DNA from: Clostridia bacterium
GTDB lineage: Bacteria; Bacillota; Clostridia; Christensenellales; CAG-138
Reading direction: 5' to 3'
DNA: 64,000 nt
Assembly (NCBI GenBank): GCA_016292635.1
Contig: JAEDIC010000005.1
Span: 1-64,000 of the forward strand
Below the pieces are notes generated by a model, which was not told the DNA's origin, did no database searches, and worked only from the letters and a program-made list of their open reading frames with translations. A program made the translations under genes and the position numbers. Below are positions 31,977 through 39,685 of this stretch, one piece after another (the first letter of the stretch is position 1; each line of letters opens with the position of its first letter).

Positions 31977-33521
31977 ATGAAGAAAGAAATAATCCCGGAT
32001 GAAGCATTGGTGCTTTGCCCGGATGAATATCCCGAGGGCCTTATACCGTGGATCCGTCGAGAGATTATCGACAAGGACAATACTTTGGTTTATAAACGAG
32101 TAAATGTGCGCGGCCTGTGCTATACCTGCGGCCGAAAGGTGATATCGTCCGGGGAGAGGTTTAAACAGAATTACTACGCCACTTGCCCTGACTGCGGATC
32201 CCATGTGATATGTGTCCTTGAGACCGGCTCAAGCTGGAAAGCCGACTATGTGGACAACATCGCCGCTGCCCAGATGGGCGAAGATGGAAAGACGGTGTTC
32301 ATCCGCCAATGGCATGTCCGTCGCGATCCGGAGGCGCGTTACGCTCAGGTGGAACACTGGCTGCAGGAGATAGTTCGATATGCCATCCGCGGAGAATCGA
32401 TAGCCAAATGGCAGAAAGAAATCAAAGAATCATGGTATATGCAAATCCACAGATATTCCATTAATCATTGGGAACGAGTAAATAATTACAGCCGCATATA
32501 CGACGGAGGCTACACCTTTTACATACCGTCTATAGCTCCGGCTGTGGCCGGAACACCACTGCAGTATAAGGCTATCGAACGGTATGCGGCGGAAGTGCGC
32601 AATCCCAACGTAATCCGCTACATGATTGACGCTGCCAGATATCCCGTTCTCGAGTTTTTCGTTAAAAACGGCTATACCGGTGTAATGTGTCAGCGGTGCC
32701 AAATTGGCTACGCGGGCAAAGAAGGCATGAATGCTATCCGCTGGCAGCGTAATAAGCTGCAGGAATGCTTTCATTTCCCGCTGCGGCTGCTGAAGCTGAA
32801 AGAACCCGCTACGTGGCGGCTCGGGGACTTCAAAAAACTCAATGACCTATGGGAATGTCACTTACGGGGGGCGCTGGAAGAAAAGGATATCGGGCGGATT
32901 ATAAAAACAGAAATTGATTTCAAATGCATCCTCGCTGCCGCTCAATACGCTCCCGTGGCCAAGATTCTGAAGTACTTGGAGGTTCAACAGCAGGCAAGAA
33001 GATATCATGTCGAGGCAGACTACCGGGACTACCTTGCCGAATGCCGGCAGCTTGGCCTTGATCTCAGTGATAAGCAGGTGCTGTTCCCTCGTGACCTGAT
33101 GGAAGCTCATCAGCGGACAACGGCTCAGATCAACTTCGAAAAGAACAAAGCGGACCAAGAGAAGTTTATCAAAGCCGTCGAAGCCCTTGCCAAGTATGCG
33201 TGGCAAAAGAACGGCTTCATCATCCGGGCGGCACATAGCCAGGAAGAACTCCGGGACGAAGGCGCCGCACTCCACCATTGCGTGGGCGGCTACGCGAAGC
33301 GCATGGCAGACGGTGAAACGGCCATATTCTTCATTCGCCGGGCGGAAGAACCTGATGCTCATTATTATACCCTGGAGTTAAGGAATAAACAGGTAATCCA
33401 GTGCCGCACAGACCACAACAAATCATACGAACAGGATCCTGCCGTAAAGGCTTTCGTTGACCAGTGGCTCAAAGACGTCGTAGCCAGAGGCGGCATAAAG
33501 AAAAAGAAGAAAGCAGCGTAA
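31977..33521 (+). CDS. PcfJ-like protein
   Basis: A 514-residue protein of the PcfJ family seen on conjugative plasmids and gut phages. The N-terminal third has a zinc ribbon (CYTCGRKV, then CPDCGSH, ~44-68). The C-terminal core is EGAALHHCVGGYAKRMADGETAIFFIRR with the conserved HHCVGGY motif, then a beta stretch (HYYTLELRNKQVIQC). The biochemical role is not known. It follows the PcfK-like gene by 12 bp. The C-terminal lysine run (KKKKKAA) is likely nucleic-acid binding. Confidence 0.85.
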   Translation: MKKEIIPDEALVLCPDEYPEGLIPWIRREIIDKDNTLVYKRVNVRGLCYTCGRKVISSGERFKQNYYATCPDCGSHVICVLETGSSWKADYVDNIAAAQMGEDGKTVFIRQWHVRRDPEARYAQVEHWLQEIVRYAIRGESIAKWQKEIKESWYMQIHRYSINHWERVNNYSRIYDGGYTFYIPSIAPAVAGTPLQYKAIERYAAEVRNPNVIRYMIDAARYPVLEFFVKNGYTGVMCQRCQIGYAGKEGMNAIRWQRNKLQECFHFPLRLLKLKEPATWRLGDFKKLNDLWECHLRGALEEKDIGRIIKTEIDFKCILAAAQYAPVAKILKYLEVQQQARRYHVEADYRDYLAECRQLGLDLSDKQVLFPRDLMEAHQRTTAQINFEKNKADQEKFIKAVEALAKYAWQKNGFIIRAAHSQEELRDEGAALHHCVGGYAKRMADGETAIFFIRRAEEPDAHYYTLELRNKQVIQCRTDHNKSYEQDPAVKAFVDQWLKDVVARGGIKKKKKAA

Positions 33522-33532
33522 GGAGGCAATAT

Positions 33533-34582
33533 ATGGAAAGCACAGAAATCATGGCCATGGAAGAATACACAGACCTCCTCCCGGAGGAGCCCCGCAATAT
33601 AGAAGTGATTACCGGCGAAATACTGCTGTTCAAAGCTCAGGCCGGCGCCTCCATTCTCGAGATAGGCAAACGCCTTATCGAGGTAAAGGCCCAGCTCGGT
33701 CACGGCGAATGGCTGGACTATCTGAAGGAAAAAGTTGAGTTTTCGCCACGCACAGCGCAGGACATGATGCGGCTTGCGAAAGAGTATTCAAATACGCAGA
33801 CGTTTGCGTTTTTGGGCGCTCAAAAAGCCTTGCAACTCCTGGCTTTATCCGCTCCTGAACGCGAAGAATTTGTTGCCAAAAATGATATTGAAAACATGTC
33901 TGTCAGGCAGCTCAAAGAGGCTATCAAAGCCAAGGAAGATGCCGAGCGCGAGAGGGACGAAGCCCTTGAGGAAGCTAAGGCAATTCGTCAGGACTTGATG
34001 GGCCAGCTGGAAGAACTGCAGAGGGCTCACAGTGTCAGCATGGAGCAGGCCCAAGCCAAACTGCGTGAGGCCTGCGACAATGCGGAAAAAGCCCGCCGGG
34101 CAGAAGTGGAATTGAAGGAAAAGCTGAAGGATTTGGACAAGCCCCGTCCTGCGGACGAAAGGGAACTGGACGCGGCAAGGAAAGAGGCTGCGGACAAGGC
34201 CAGGGCCGAGGAAAGCAAGAAACTGAAATCCCAAATCGAGAAGGCGGAGCAGGCTGCCAAGAAGGCCAACGAAGAAAAAGCCAAAGCCGAGCAGGCCGCC
34301 GCAGCCGCCAAAGCTGCGTATGACCAGGCTGCGCAGATAGAAGCAAAGGAACGCGAACAGCTCAATGCCGAGATGAACGACCTCCGCAAAAAGTTGGCCA
34401 TGGCCGGCTCTTCCGAAATGACTATATTCAAGGTCCACTTTGAAGCCATGCAGGAGCAGGCCAACAAGATGATAGAGTGCATCGGCCGGGCCGGGGAAAA
34501 CGGCAACGCCGAACTTGCTGATAAAATGCGTGCTGCCGTCAAGGGCTGCTGCAATGCCATAATCAGCGGGCTGGGAGGATAG
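33533..34582 (+). CDS. DUF3102 protein with long coiled coil
   Basis: A 349-residue protein. Residues ~20-110 are DUF3102 (LLFKAQAGASILEIGKRLIEVKAQLGHGEW, then FSPRTAQDMMRLAKEY). Residues ~135-290 form a long Ala/Glu/Lys-rich coiled coil, followed by a small helical end. DUF3102 proteins are common in Firmicutes phages and some resemble ParB-like DNA-binding domains. ATG 33533 follows AAGGAGG; the longer frame overlaps the PcfJ gene. Role unknown, possibly DNA or replication complex scaffolding. Confidence 0.8.
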   Translation: MESTEIMAMEEYTDLLPEEPRNIEVITGEILLFKAQAGASILEIGKRLIEVKAQLGHGEWLDYLKEKVEFSPRTAQDMMRLAKEYSNTQTFAFLGAQKALQLLALSAPEREEFVAKNDIENMSVRQLKEAIKAKEDAERERDEALEEAKAIRQDLMGQLEELQRAHSVSMEQAQAKLREACDNAEKARRAEVELKEKLKDLDKPRPADERELDAARKEAADKARAEESKKLKSQIEKAEQAAKKANEEKAKAEQAAAAAKAAYDQAAQIEAKEREQLNAEMNDLRKKLAMAGSSEMTIFKVHFEAMQEQANKMIECIGRAGENGNAELADKMRAAVKGCCNAIISGLGG

Positions 34583-34583
34583 C

Positions 34584-34784
34584 ATGATTTATGTCAAAAC
34601 CCAAATGCAGAGGATACCCAAGAACTGCCGGGAGTGCGCCTTTTATCTCCGCTCCACATATTCGCCGTGGACGGGGGAGGCGGCCTGTAGAGCCAAGGGC
34701 GGATACACCTACGGCAAACGAATCGGAGTAAACGGCGGGCGGCCCAAATGGTGCCCACTGAGAGAGGGGGAGGTGTTTGATTAA
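34584..34784 (+). CDS. Small Cys-rich phage protein, 66 aa
   Basis: Four Cys in CRECAFYLRS...AACRAKGG...KWCPL suggest a single zinc site. Starts 2 bp after the DUF3102 stop with GGGAGG upstream. Similar small zinc proteins are frequent in phage early regions. Function unknown. Confidence 0.7.
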   Translation: MIYVKTQMQRIPKNCRECAFYLRSTYSPWTGEAACRAKGGYTYGKRIGVNGGRPKWCPLREGEVFD

Positions 34785-34786
34785 CA

Positions 34787-35413
34787 ATGAAGCTAATCTA
34801 CATCTGCTCCCCTTACCGGGGGAACACCGCCGCCAATATCAAGGCGGCAAAGCAATACTGCCGCAGTGCCTACGAACAGGGTCATATCCCCGTAGCCCCT
34901 CACTTGTATCTACCCCAATTCCTGGATGACGAGAACCCCACCGAGAGGGACTTCGCCCTGCGCATAGGCTTACGACTGATAGACCACTGTTCCGAGGTGT
35001 GGGTTCACGGCGATAAGATCAGCGAAGGCATGCACGGCGAGATTGAATACGCGGAGGCCACCGGCAAACCGGTTAAATACCTGCCCGGCATTAAGACCCG
35101 AAAGAGCAGCCCCCGTAAATTCACGCCACCCACATATGAGGAGGTGGCGGCCTACATTGCCGAACGCGGCAATAAGATCGACGCCCGGCAATTCTACGAA
35201 TATTTCAGCACCGAAAACGAAAGTGGCGAAACATGGGTGGACAGCCACGGTCAGCCTGTTAGGAACTGGAAACAGAAGGTGATCACATGGGAGTCCAAAG
35301 GCGGCCATGCCCGCGCGGATAGGAAAAGCCACTTTATGAACTACAACCAGCGCCGCTATTCCGCGGAGGAGCTGAAAAGCATTGGGCGCAATCTTCTTGA
35401 GGAGGATATATAA
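34787..35413 (+). CDS. Nucleoside-2-deoxyribosyltransferase-like (DUF4406/DUF7768) protein with C-terminal extension
   Basis: A 208-residue protein. Residues 1-105 have the Rossmann-like NDT fold: LIYICSPYRGNTAANIKAA, HIPVAPHLYLPQFLDD and EVWVHGDKISEGMHGEIEYA, the glycosylase-like active-site region. The C-terminal ~95 residues (PTYEEVAAYIAERGNKIDARQFYEYFS..., VRNWKQKVITW) resemble the short domain found at the end of DnaD-like phage replication proteins. It may combine nucleotide metabolism with replisome loading; that link is inference. Starts 2 bp after the previous gene. Confidence 0.75.
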   Translation: MKLIYICSPYRGNTAANIKAAKQYCRSAYEQGHIPVAPHLYLPQFLDDENPTERDFALRIGLRLIDHCSEVWVHGDKISEGMHGEIEYAEATGKPVKYLPGIKTRKSSPRKFTPPTYEEVAAYIAERGNKIDARQFYEYFSTENESGETWVDSHGQPVRNWKQKVITWESKGGHARADRKSHFMNYNQRRYSAEELKSIGRNLLEEDI

Positions 35414-35415
35414 AT

Positions 35416-35685
35416 ATGAAGAAAGAGGAATTGCCTGTATATGAAATCTATAAGGTAAGTCCCACAGGGAAAGTACCCGTGTGCACAACTTGTAGCCTTA
35501 ACGAAGCAAAGAAGCGTTATGCCGCCAGCCGCCCTGCTCATCTACGCATTAATGGCGTAGAGCAATCCATTGCTGTCGCGGACAAGCTTATGTATCCGGG
35601 CTTTAACCGCTCGGTGAATCTTGCAAACAATGCCCGCAAGCCCCCGAAGAAACCCAATATTCACCAACTCAAACCCGCCGAATAA
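35416..35685 (+). CDS. Phage protein, 89 aa, unknown
   Basis: Starts 2 bp after the preceding stop, with GAGG upstream inside that gene. Basic small domain (YEIYKVSPTGKVPVCTTCSL, ...) with a CTTC pair that might bind metal, and a Pro/Lys-rich tail. It ends the tightly packed early operon; a double hairpin follows. Confidence 0.6.
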   Translation: MKKEELPVYEIYKVSPTGKVPVCTTCSLNEAKKRYAASRPAHLRINGVEQSIAVADKLMYPGFNRSVNLANNARKPPKKPNIHQLKPAE

Positions 35686-35724
35686 CCTCGGCGGGTATAC
35701 CAATAGGGCGAAGCCGCCCTTTTA
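35674..35724 (+). terminator. Tandem hairpin terminator of the early operon
   Basis: First stem CCCGCCGA/TCGGCGGG (35674-35695, overlapping the stop codon), second AGGGCG/CGCCCT (35705-35720) with a following T run. Confidence 0.8.
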
Positions 35725-35776
35725 TCGAGCTTGTAATGAGCCATAACACATCAACGATAACAGAAAGGGGGAGCAC

Positions 35777-36622
35777 ATGGCATATATCATTAAGCATGAA
35801 TCTGACTATAACACAGAAGGCGGCTTTCAGAGCAATGACAATATCATGTGCTACCGCAGGAAGGCCATAAAGGCAGGCGACGTAATAGAGTTAGAAATAT
35901 ATCCGGTATACCATTCCCGTAAAAAAGACGGGCCAGAATTGAAAGGGTTGCCCAACAAAGAGAAGTACCGCAGATACAACCTCAAGCAATCCGGCAAGAT
36001 GTACCAGCGCCTTATGAACGCCAACTTTGGCCCCCGTGATCTTCATGTCACATGCACATATGCAGGCGCCGAACTTCCTACTCAGGAACAGTGCGAAAGA
36101 GACATGCAGAATTTCATCCGTCGAATAAACCATAAGCGCAAGAAAGAGGGATTGCCCCCGGCGAAGTATATGTACGTCATAGAGGGCAAAACAGATGAGG
36201 ACAAGCGCACTCGGGTGCACAGCCATCTTATCCTTGAAGGCGGCCTCGACCGCGATACCATAGAAACCCTGTGGCGGGCGGGATCGCAAAAAGGAGCACC
36301 ACGCGGCACTTGCAATGCTGACCGCCTGCAGCCGGGGGACATGCAGTTAACCGCCCTGGCGACATACCTGATGAAAGACCCGAAAGGCCGCAAGCGCTGG
36401 AAGCCCTCAAAGAACCTCAAAAAACCCGAAGTTTATATTTCGGACACAGCAATTAAGCGCAAGCACATAGCACAGCTGGCAAGCGGAGCGGCAAATCCGA
36501 AGGAATACTGGCAAAAGCAATACCCGGGATATATCCTCCGGGATATGCAAATCAAAACAAACCCATATCTGTCCGGTGCGGCCGTGACCGTACAGCTGCA
36601 GCGGATACCAACTCGATGTTAG
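35777..36622 (+). CDS. HUH-type rolling-circle Rep-like protein
   Basis: A 281-residue protein with RDLHVTCTYAGAELPTQEQ (motif 1), RVHSHLILEGG, whose HSH triad is the metal-binding HUH motif (motif 2), and LTALATYLMKDPKGRKRWKPSKNL, which carries the candidate catalytic Tyr (motif 3, YLMK). HUH endonucleases nick single DNA strands to start rolling-circle replication or mobilisation. Finding one in a tailed prophage is less usual; it may initiate phage replication. GGGGGAG precedes ATG. It stands between two terminators, as its own unit. Confidence 0.8.
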   Translation: MAYIIKHESDYNTEGGFQSNDNIMCYRRKAIKAGDVIELEIYPVYHSRKKDGPELKGLPNKEKYRRYNLKQSGKMYQRLMNANFGPRDLHVTCTYAGAELPTQEQCERDMQNFIRRINHKRKKEGLPPAKYMYVIEGKTDEDKRTRVHSHLILEGGLDRDTIETLWRAGSQKGAPRGTCNADRLQPGDMQLTALATYLMKDPKGRKRWKPSKNLKKPEVYISDTAIKRKHIAQLASGAANPKEYWQKQYPGYILRDMQIKTNPYLSGAAVTVQLQRIPTRC

Positions 36623-36688
36623 AAAAGCGGGCGGCATGCCCGGAGTAGTAGATGAGTTAGACTTTTGCGGCAAGAAAGGAGAATAAAA

Positions 36689-37093
36689 ATGTCCCACGCT
36701 CGTTACGATTGGTGGGGGTACTGTAAGGGAATGATCAAAAGATATCCCATGTTGGCAGCAGAGAGGGAAGCATTAAAAGATCCAAACATGATAGCAGACT
36801 ACAGCGGGCAGCCTCGCGGAGGATCACCTGGCAATCCTACAGCCCAGGGCGCCTGCAGGACCTTATCCGGCATCAAAGAACGAGAATATCAAGCTGTGGC
36901 AGATGCCATCACCATTACCGCGAGGAAGCGCGACGGAAAAGAGCGGCTCGTGTTGGTTGATATGATGTTCTGGGCCCGGAGCCACACCCTGGAAGGAGTT
37001 GCGCGAGAGCTGCACGTATCTTATGCCACGGCGCGGAGATGGCACAGCGACTTTGTCCGGACGGTCGGGCGGCAATTTGGCTTGCTGGATTAA
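36689..37093 (+). CDS. RinA/ArpU-like late transcription regulator
   Basis: A 134-residue protein starting at ATG 36689 (AAAGGAG 8 nt upstream). WWGYCKGMIKRYP at the N-terminus and the C-terminal HTH (SHTLEGVARELHVSYATARRWHSDFVRTVGRQFG) match RinA/ArpU-type regulators, sigma-like proteins that switch on late phage genes. Its place just before the terminase region fits. It is followed by a symmetric hairpin, so late genes must be transcribed from a separate promoter downstream. Confidence 0.8.
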   Translation: MSHARYDWWGYCKGMIKRYPMLAAEREALKDPNMIADYSGQPRGGSPGNPTAQGACRTLSGIKEREYQAVADAITITARKRDGKERLVLVDMMFWARSHTLEGVARELHVSYATARRWHSDFVRTVGRQFGLLD

Positions 37094-37120
37094 AGAGAGG
37101 GACAGCCCCCCTCTCTTTAA
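37090..37120. terminator. Bidirectional terminator after the RinA-like gene
   Basis: Symmetric stem TTAAAGAGAGGG/CCCTCTCTTTAA overlapping the stop codon, serving both the plus-strand regulator and the minus-strand small genes. Confidence 0.75.
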
Positions 37121-37138
37121 TCGCAAAGCCTTATCAGC

Positions 37139-37322
37139 TCACAGATTGTTTGAAAGCAGCTTGTCGAGCATGTTAATGAGATATTCGGGCGGGGCATTGA
37201 TCCCCACACCAATTCTGCACGGTTCGAAGTGGGATGCCATACCGCCGGGCGAGGGCTGTCTGGCTGATGTTGTGCTTGGCGCAGAGCTCTTTAACGGTCA
37301 TGCGTTCGTCTACCCCAACCAT
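37139..37322 (-). pseudogene. Small HTH protein gene with a one-base frameshift
   Basis: From ATG 37322 the frame reads MVGVDERMTVKELCAKHNIS, then an HTH (QTALARRYGIPLRTVQNWCG), and stops at 37173-37175. Moving one base within a GGGG run restores INAPPEYLINMLDKLLSNNL, the normal end of such HTH proteins, stopping at 37139-37141. The likely cause is one extra G (indel, error, or slippage). ATG overlaps the upstream gene's stop (TGATG), so the two are coupled. Confidence 0.6.
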
Positions 37323-37471
37323 CACTCGTCATCCTCCACAGTGTAGGGCTGGGCGTAAAGCTCCCGGGTAGTCCATTCATAAGCGTTAACCTCTCCGTCC
37401 TCAAGATCGTATTCCTCTTCCTCGATCCAGATGAGGTCGGCTCGGAAATAACTGCGGTTGAATCCGTCCAT
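37322..37471 (-). CDS. Small acidic phage protein, 49 aa, minus strand
   Basis: MDGFNRSYFRADLIWIEEEE is the start; about a third of the residues are Asp or Glu. The stop overlaps the start of the HTH gene (TGATG). The ribosome site is poor. The pair lies antisense between the regulator and late genes, the place where lysogeny-expressed cargo genes are common. A toxin-antitoxin or regulator pair is conceivable but unsupported. Confidence 0.5.
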   Translation of the reverse strand: MDGFNRSYFRADLIWIEEEEYDLEDGEVNAYEWTTRELYAQPYTVEDDE

Positions 37472-37509
37472 GAGGAAGGAAAGTTGAGCTTAAAAAGCCA
37501 TTTAAATGT

Positions 37510-37556
37510 GATATTGTAATATCGTAGAATACCGGGCGACCGCAAGGCTGCCCGTT
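37510..37556 (+). promoter_or_regulatory. Late-region control site: palindrome plus hairpin
   Basis: GATATT-GT-AATATC (37510-37523) is a perfect-arm palindrome. About 10 bp later a CGGGC/GCCCG stem capped by CC-GCAA-GG ends before TTTCGTTT. Lying just upstream of the late genes, the palindrome is a candidate binding site for the RinA-like activator. Confidence 0.4.
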
Positions 37557-37573
37557 TCGTTTAGAGGTAAAAA

Positions 37574-37693
37574 ATGCACATACCAACTATGAAATGGGTG
37601 GAAACCCCTAAGACCTGCAAGGACTGCAAGGACTGGGACCCGAAGGCGCGAAAGTGTAAAAATCAAATATGTAAGTATAAAGCCAAGCAGTAA
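37574..37693 (+). CDS. Small zinc-ribbon-like protein, 39 aa
   Basis: MHIPTMKWVETPKTCKDCKD followed by CKNQIC: four Cys in two pairs, with a basic tail. AGAGG lies 8 nt before the ATG. It is short but has a good ribosome site and a coherent metal-binding pattern. Function unknown. Confidence 0.6.
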   Translation: MHIPTMKWVETPKTCKDCKDWDPKARKCKNQICKYKAKQ

Positions 37694-37745
37694 ACTGCAA
37701 AGACCGCGGGTTAACTGCGGACCAACAGCGAAAGGATGTAGCATT

Positions 37746-38126
37746 ATGGCTGGCATTGATAACATACGCGATAATAGCTTTGACAGACTGTCAGAAGAAG
37801 AACGGAAAAGGCGTGCAAGAAATGGCGGCAAAGCCTCCGCCGAGGCCCGCAAGCGCAAAAGGTTGATGGAGCAGGAAGCGGACATACTGCTTTCCCGCAA
37901 GTGTACCACCAAGGCCGGTAAAGCGGCCCTGGAAGAGCTCGGATTAAAGACCGGCTCCAACCAAATGGCCATGATAGCCCAGCAGGTAAAAAAGGCAGTG
38001 GAAGGCGACATGAGCGCTTTGAACTGGCTCCGCGACATTCTTGGCGAGAAGCCCGCCGAAAAGATGGACAGCAGCATCAAGACTGTATTTGGCTTTGAAG
38101 GCATAGACGATGAAATCAGCGGTTAG
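37746..38126 (+). CDS. Probable small terminase subunit
   Basis: A 126-residue basic helical protein overlapping the large terminase by 17 bp. The N-terminal RLSEEERKRRARNGGKASAEARKRKR is DNA-binding-like, and the central QMAMIAQQVKKAVEGDMSALNWLRDILGEKP resembles small terminase or terminase-associated proteins of Firmicutes phages. Position and size support the role; sequence similarity alone is modest. Confidence 0.65.
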   Translation: MAGIDNIRDNSFDRLSEEERKRRARNGGKASAEARKRKRLMEQEADILLSRKCTTKAGKAALEELGLKTGSNQMAMIAQQVKKAVEGDMSALNWLRDILGEKPAEKMDSSIKTVFGFEGIDDEISG

Positions 38127-39459
38127 GCGGGTAAATTACGGACTGCCACCCAACCCGAAGCAGCTGCAATTTTTTAAATCGAGGGTAAAACACACCGCGT
38201 ATGGTGGAGCAAAAGCGGGCGGCAAGTCATGGGCTATGCGCACGAAGTTTATGATGCTTGCCATGCGCTACCCCGGATTGCGTTTGCTTCTTCTGCGCCG
38301 GACGCTGAAAGAATTGAGGGAAAACCACATAGAGCCCATGTGCAAAGTGCTGTGGGGCGTCGCAAAGTTTAACAAATCGGAAATGGTATTCACTTTTCCG
38401 AATGGATCCAGAATCGTATGCGGCTATTGCGATAACGAAGGCGACGTAAGCAGGTACCAGGGCCATGAATACGACGTTATAGGCTTTGAGGAAGCAACTC
38501 TGTTTACAGAGCAGATGCACGAAGACCTTGAACTGTGCCTGCGTTCCACCAGAACCGATTTTATTCCCCGCATATATTACACTTGCAATCCGGGCGGCGT
38601 AGGCCATGAATGGGTTAAAAGACTGTTTATCGACCGAAGCTTCAAAGAAACTGAAAACCCGGACGAATACTTATTCATACCCGCACAGGTTTACGACAAC
38701 TACGTCATCATGGATCGTCAGCCGGATTACGTCAAAATGCTGGAAAACCTTCCGGAGGACAAAAAGAAAGCGCTGCTGTATGGTGATTGGGACGCATACG
38801 ATGGCCGATTCTTCACCGAATTTTCCCGCAGAACACATGTCGTCAAGCCGTTTATCATCCCCGAGCACTGGCAGAAATACAGAGCTTTTGACTATGGCCT
38901 GGATATGCTGGCTTGTTACTGGGCGGCATTCGATACCCTGGGTAATTGTTATGTGTATAAAGAGCTGTGCGAACCTAATCTCATCATCTCTAGGGCGGCT
39001 CAGAAGATAATTGAACACACCACGGAAAACGACATTATCTGCACTTTTGCTCCGATAGATATGTGGGCACGAAATAGAGCTACAGGCAAATATCAGGCAG
39101 AAATGTTTGGCGACTACGGCGTCCCACTTACTCCCGTCAAGAATGGCAGAGAGGCAGGCTGGCAGAATGTACTCGACTGGATGCAGCCCGTGCCGGACGG
39201 CACCGGAGAAATGAAGCCGCGGCTATTTATCTTTGAAAATTGCAAGGAGCTTATACGCTGCATCCCTCTTCTGCAGCACGACGACAAGAACCCTAACGAC
39301 GTGGCCACGCAGCCACACGATATAACCCACGCACCGGACGCCTTGCGGTATCTTCTCGACGGGCGGCCGAGACCCGCAGAGATACCCGCGCAGAAGGATG
39401 AATTTGACCCCATCGACTTTGATGAACAGGTCGGCAATCTGTTCGATTACGGACTGTAA
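38110..39459 (+). CDS. terL: Large terminase subunit (packaging ATPase/nuclease)
   Basis: A 449-residue packaging motor. Walker A GGAKAGGKSWA (~32-42), Walker B YDVIGFEEAT with catalytic Glu (~118-124), coupling CNPGG (~160), then an RNase H-like nuclease domain with RAFDYG (first Asp, ~260) and a late Asp in THAPDALRY. Size and motif order are typical. It translocates DNA into the portal and makes the terminal cut. It follows and overlaps the small subunit gene. Confidence 0.95.
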   Translation: MKSAVRRVNYGLPPNPKQLQFFKSRVKHTAYGGAKAGGKSWAMRTKFMMLAMRYPGLRLLLLRRTLKELRENHIEPMCKVLWGVAKFNKSEMVFTFPNGSRIVCGYCDNEGDVSRYQGHEYDVIGFEEATLFTEQMHEDLELCLRSTRTDFIPRIYYTCNPGGVGHEWVKRLFIDRSFKETENPDEYLFIPAQVYDNYVIMDRQPDYVKMLENLPEDKKKALLYGDWDAYDGRFFTEFSRRTHVVKPFIIPEHWQKYRAFDYGLDMLACYWAAFDTLGNCYVYKELCEPNLIISRAAQKIIEHTTENDIICTFAPIDMWARNRATGKYQAEMFGDYGVPLTPVKNGREAGWQNVLDWMQPVPDGTGEMKPRLFIFENCKELIRCIPLLQHDDKNPNDVATQPHDITHAPDALRYLLDGRPRPAEIPAQKDEFDPIDFDEQVGNLFDYGL

Positions 39460-39469
39460 GGAGGAACAT

Positions 39470-39685
39470 ATGGAAATGGCAATCGGCGCCGTAATAGGCG
39501 TTATTTTGTTTTTTGGAGGAATGCTGGTCGGGCGGCACATGGCCCGTCCGGCAGAAAAGCTAAAGCCGGACGACGACCTTAGCGTCATGCCGTATGACAG
39601 CCGCAGAGAAAAGGCGGCAAAGATGAATCAGCAGTACTTTAACCTAATGAATTACACCGGGAGGTCCCAGATAGATGAAGATTAA
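39470..39685 (+). CDS. Small membrane protein between terminase and portal, 71 aa
   Basis: ATG 39470 lies 6 nt after AAGGAGG. An N-terminal membrane helix (AIGAVIGVILFFGGMLVG) is followed by a soluble charged tail ending RSQIDED. It overlaps the portal gene by 11 bp. Virion membrane-associated or assembly role is possible; unknown. Confidence 0.65.
   Translation: MEMAIGAVIGVILFFGGMLVGRHMARPAEKLKPDDDLSVMPYDSRREKAAKMNQQYFNLMNYTGRSQIDED

Noticed and set aside
33845..34585. Long antisense ORF opposite the DUF3102 gene
   Set aside because: It mirrors the Ala/Lys/Glu-rich coiled coil; antisense frames of such sequences are open by chance.
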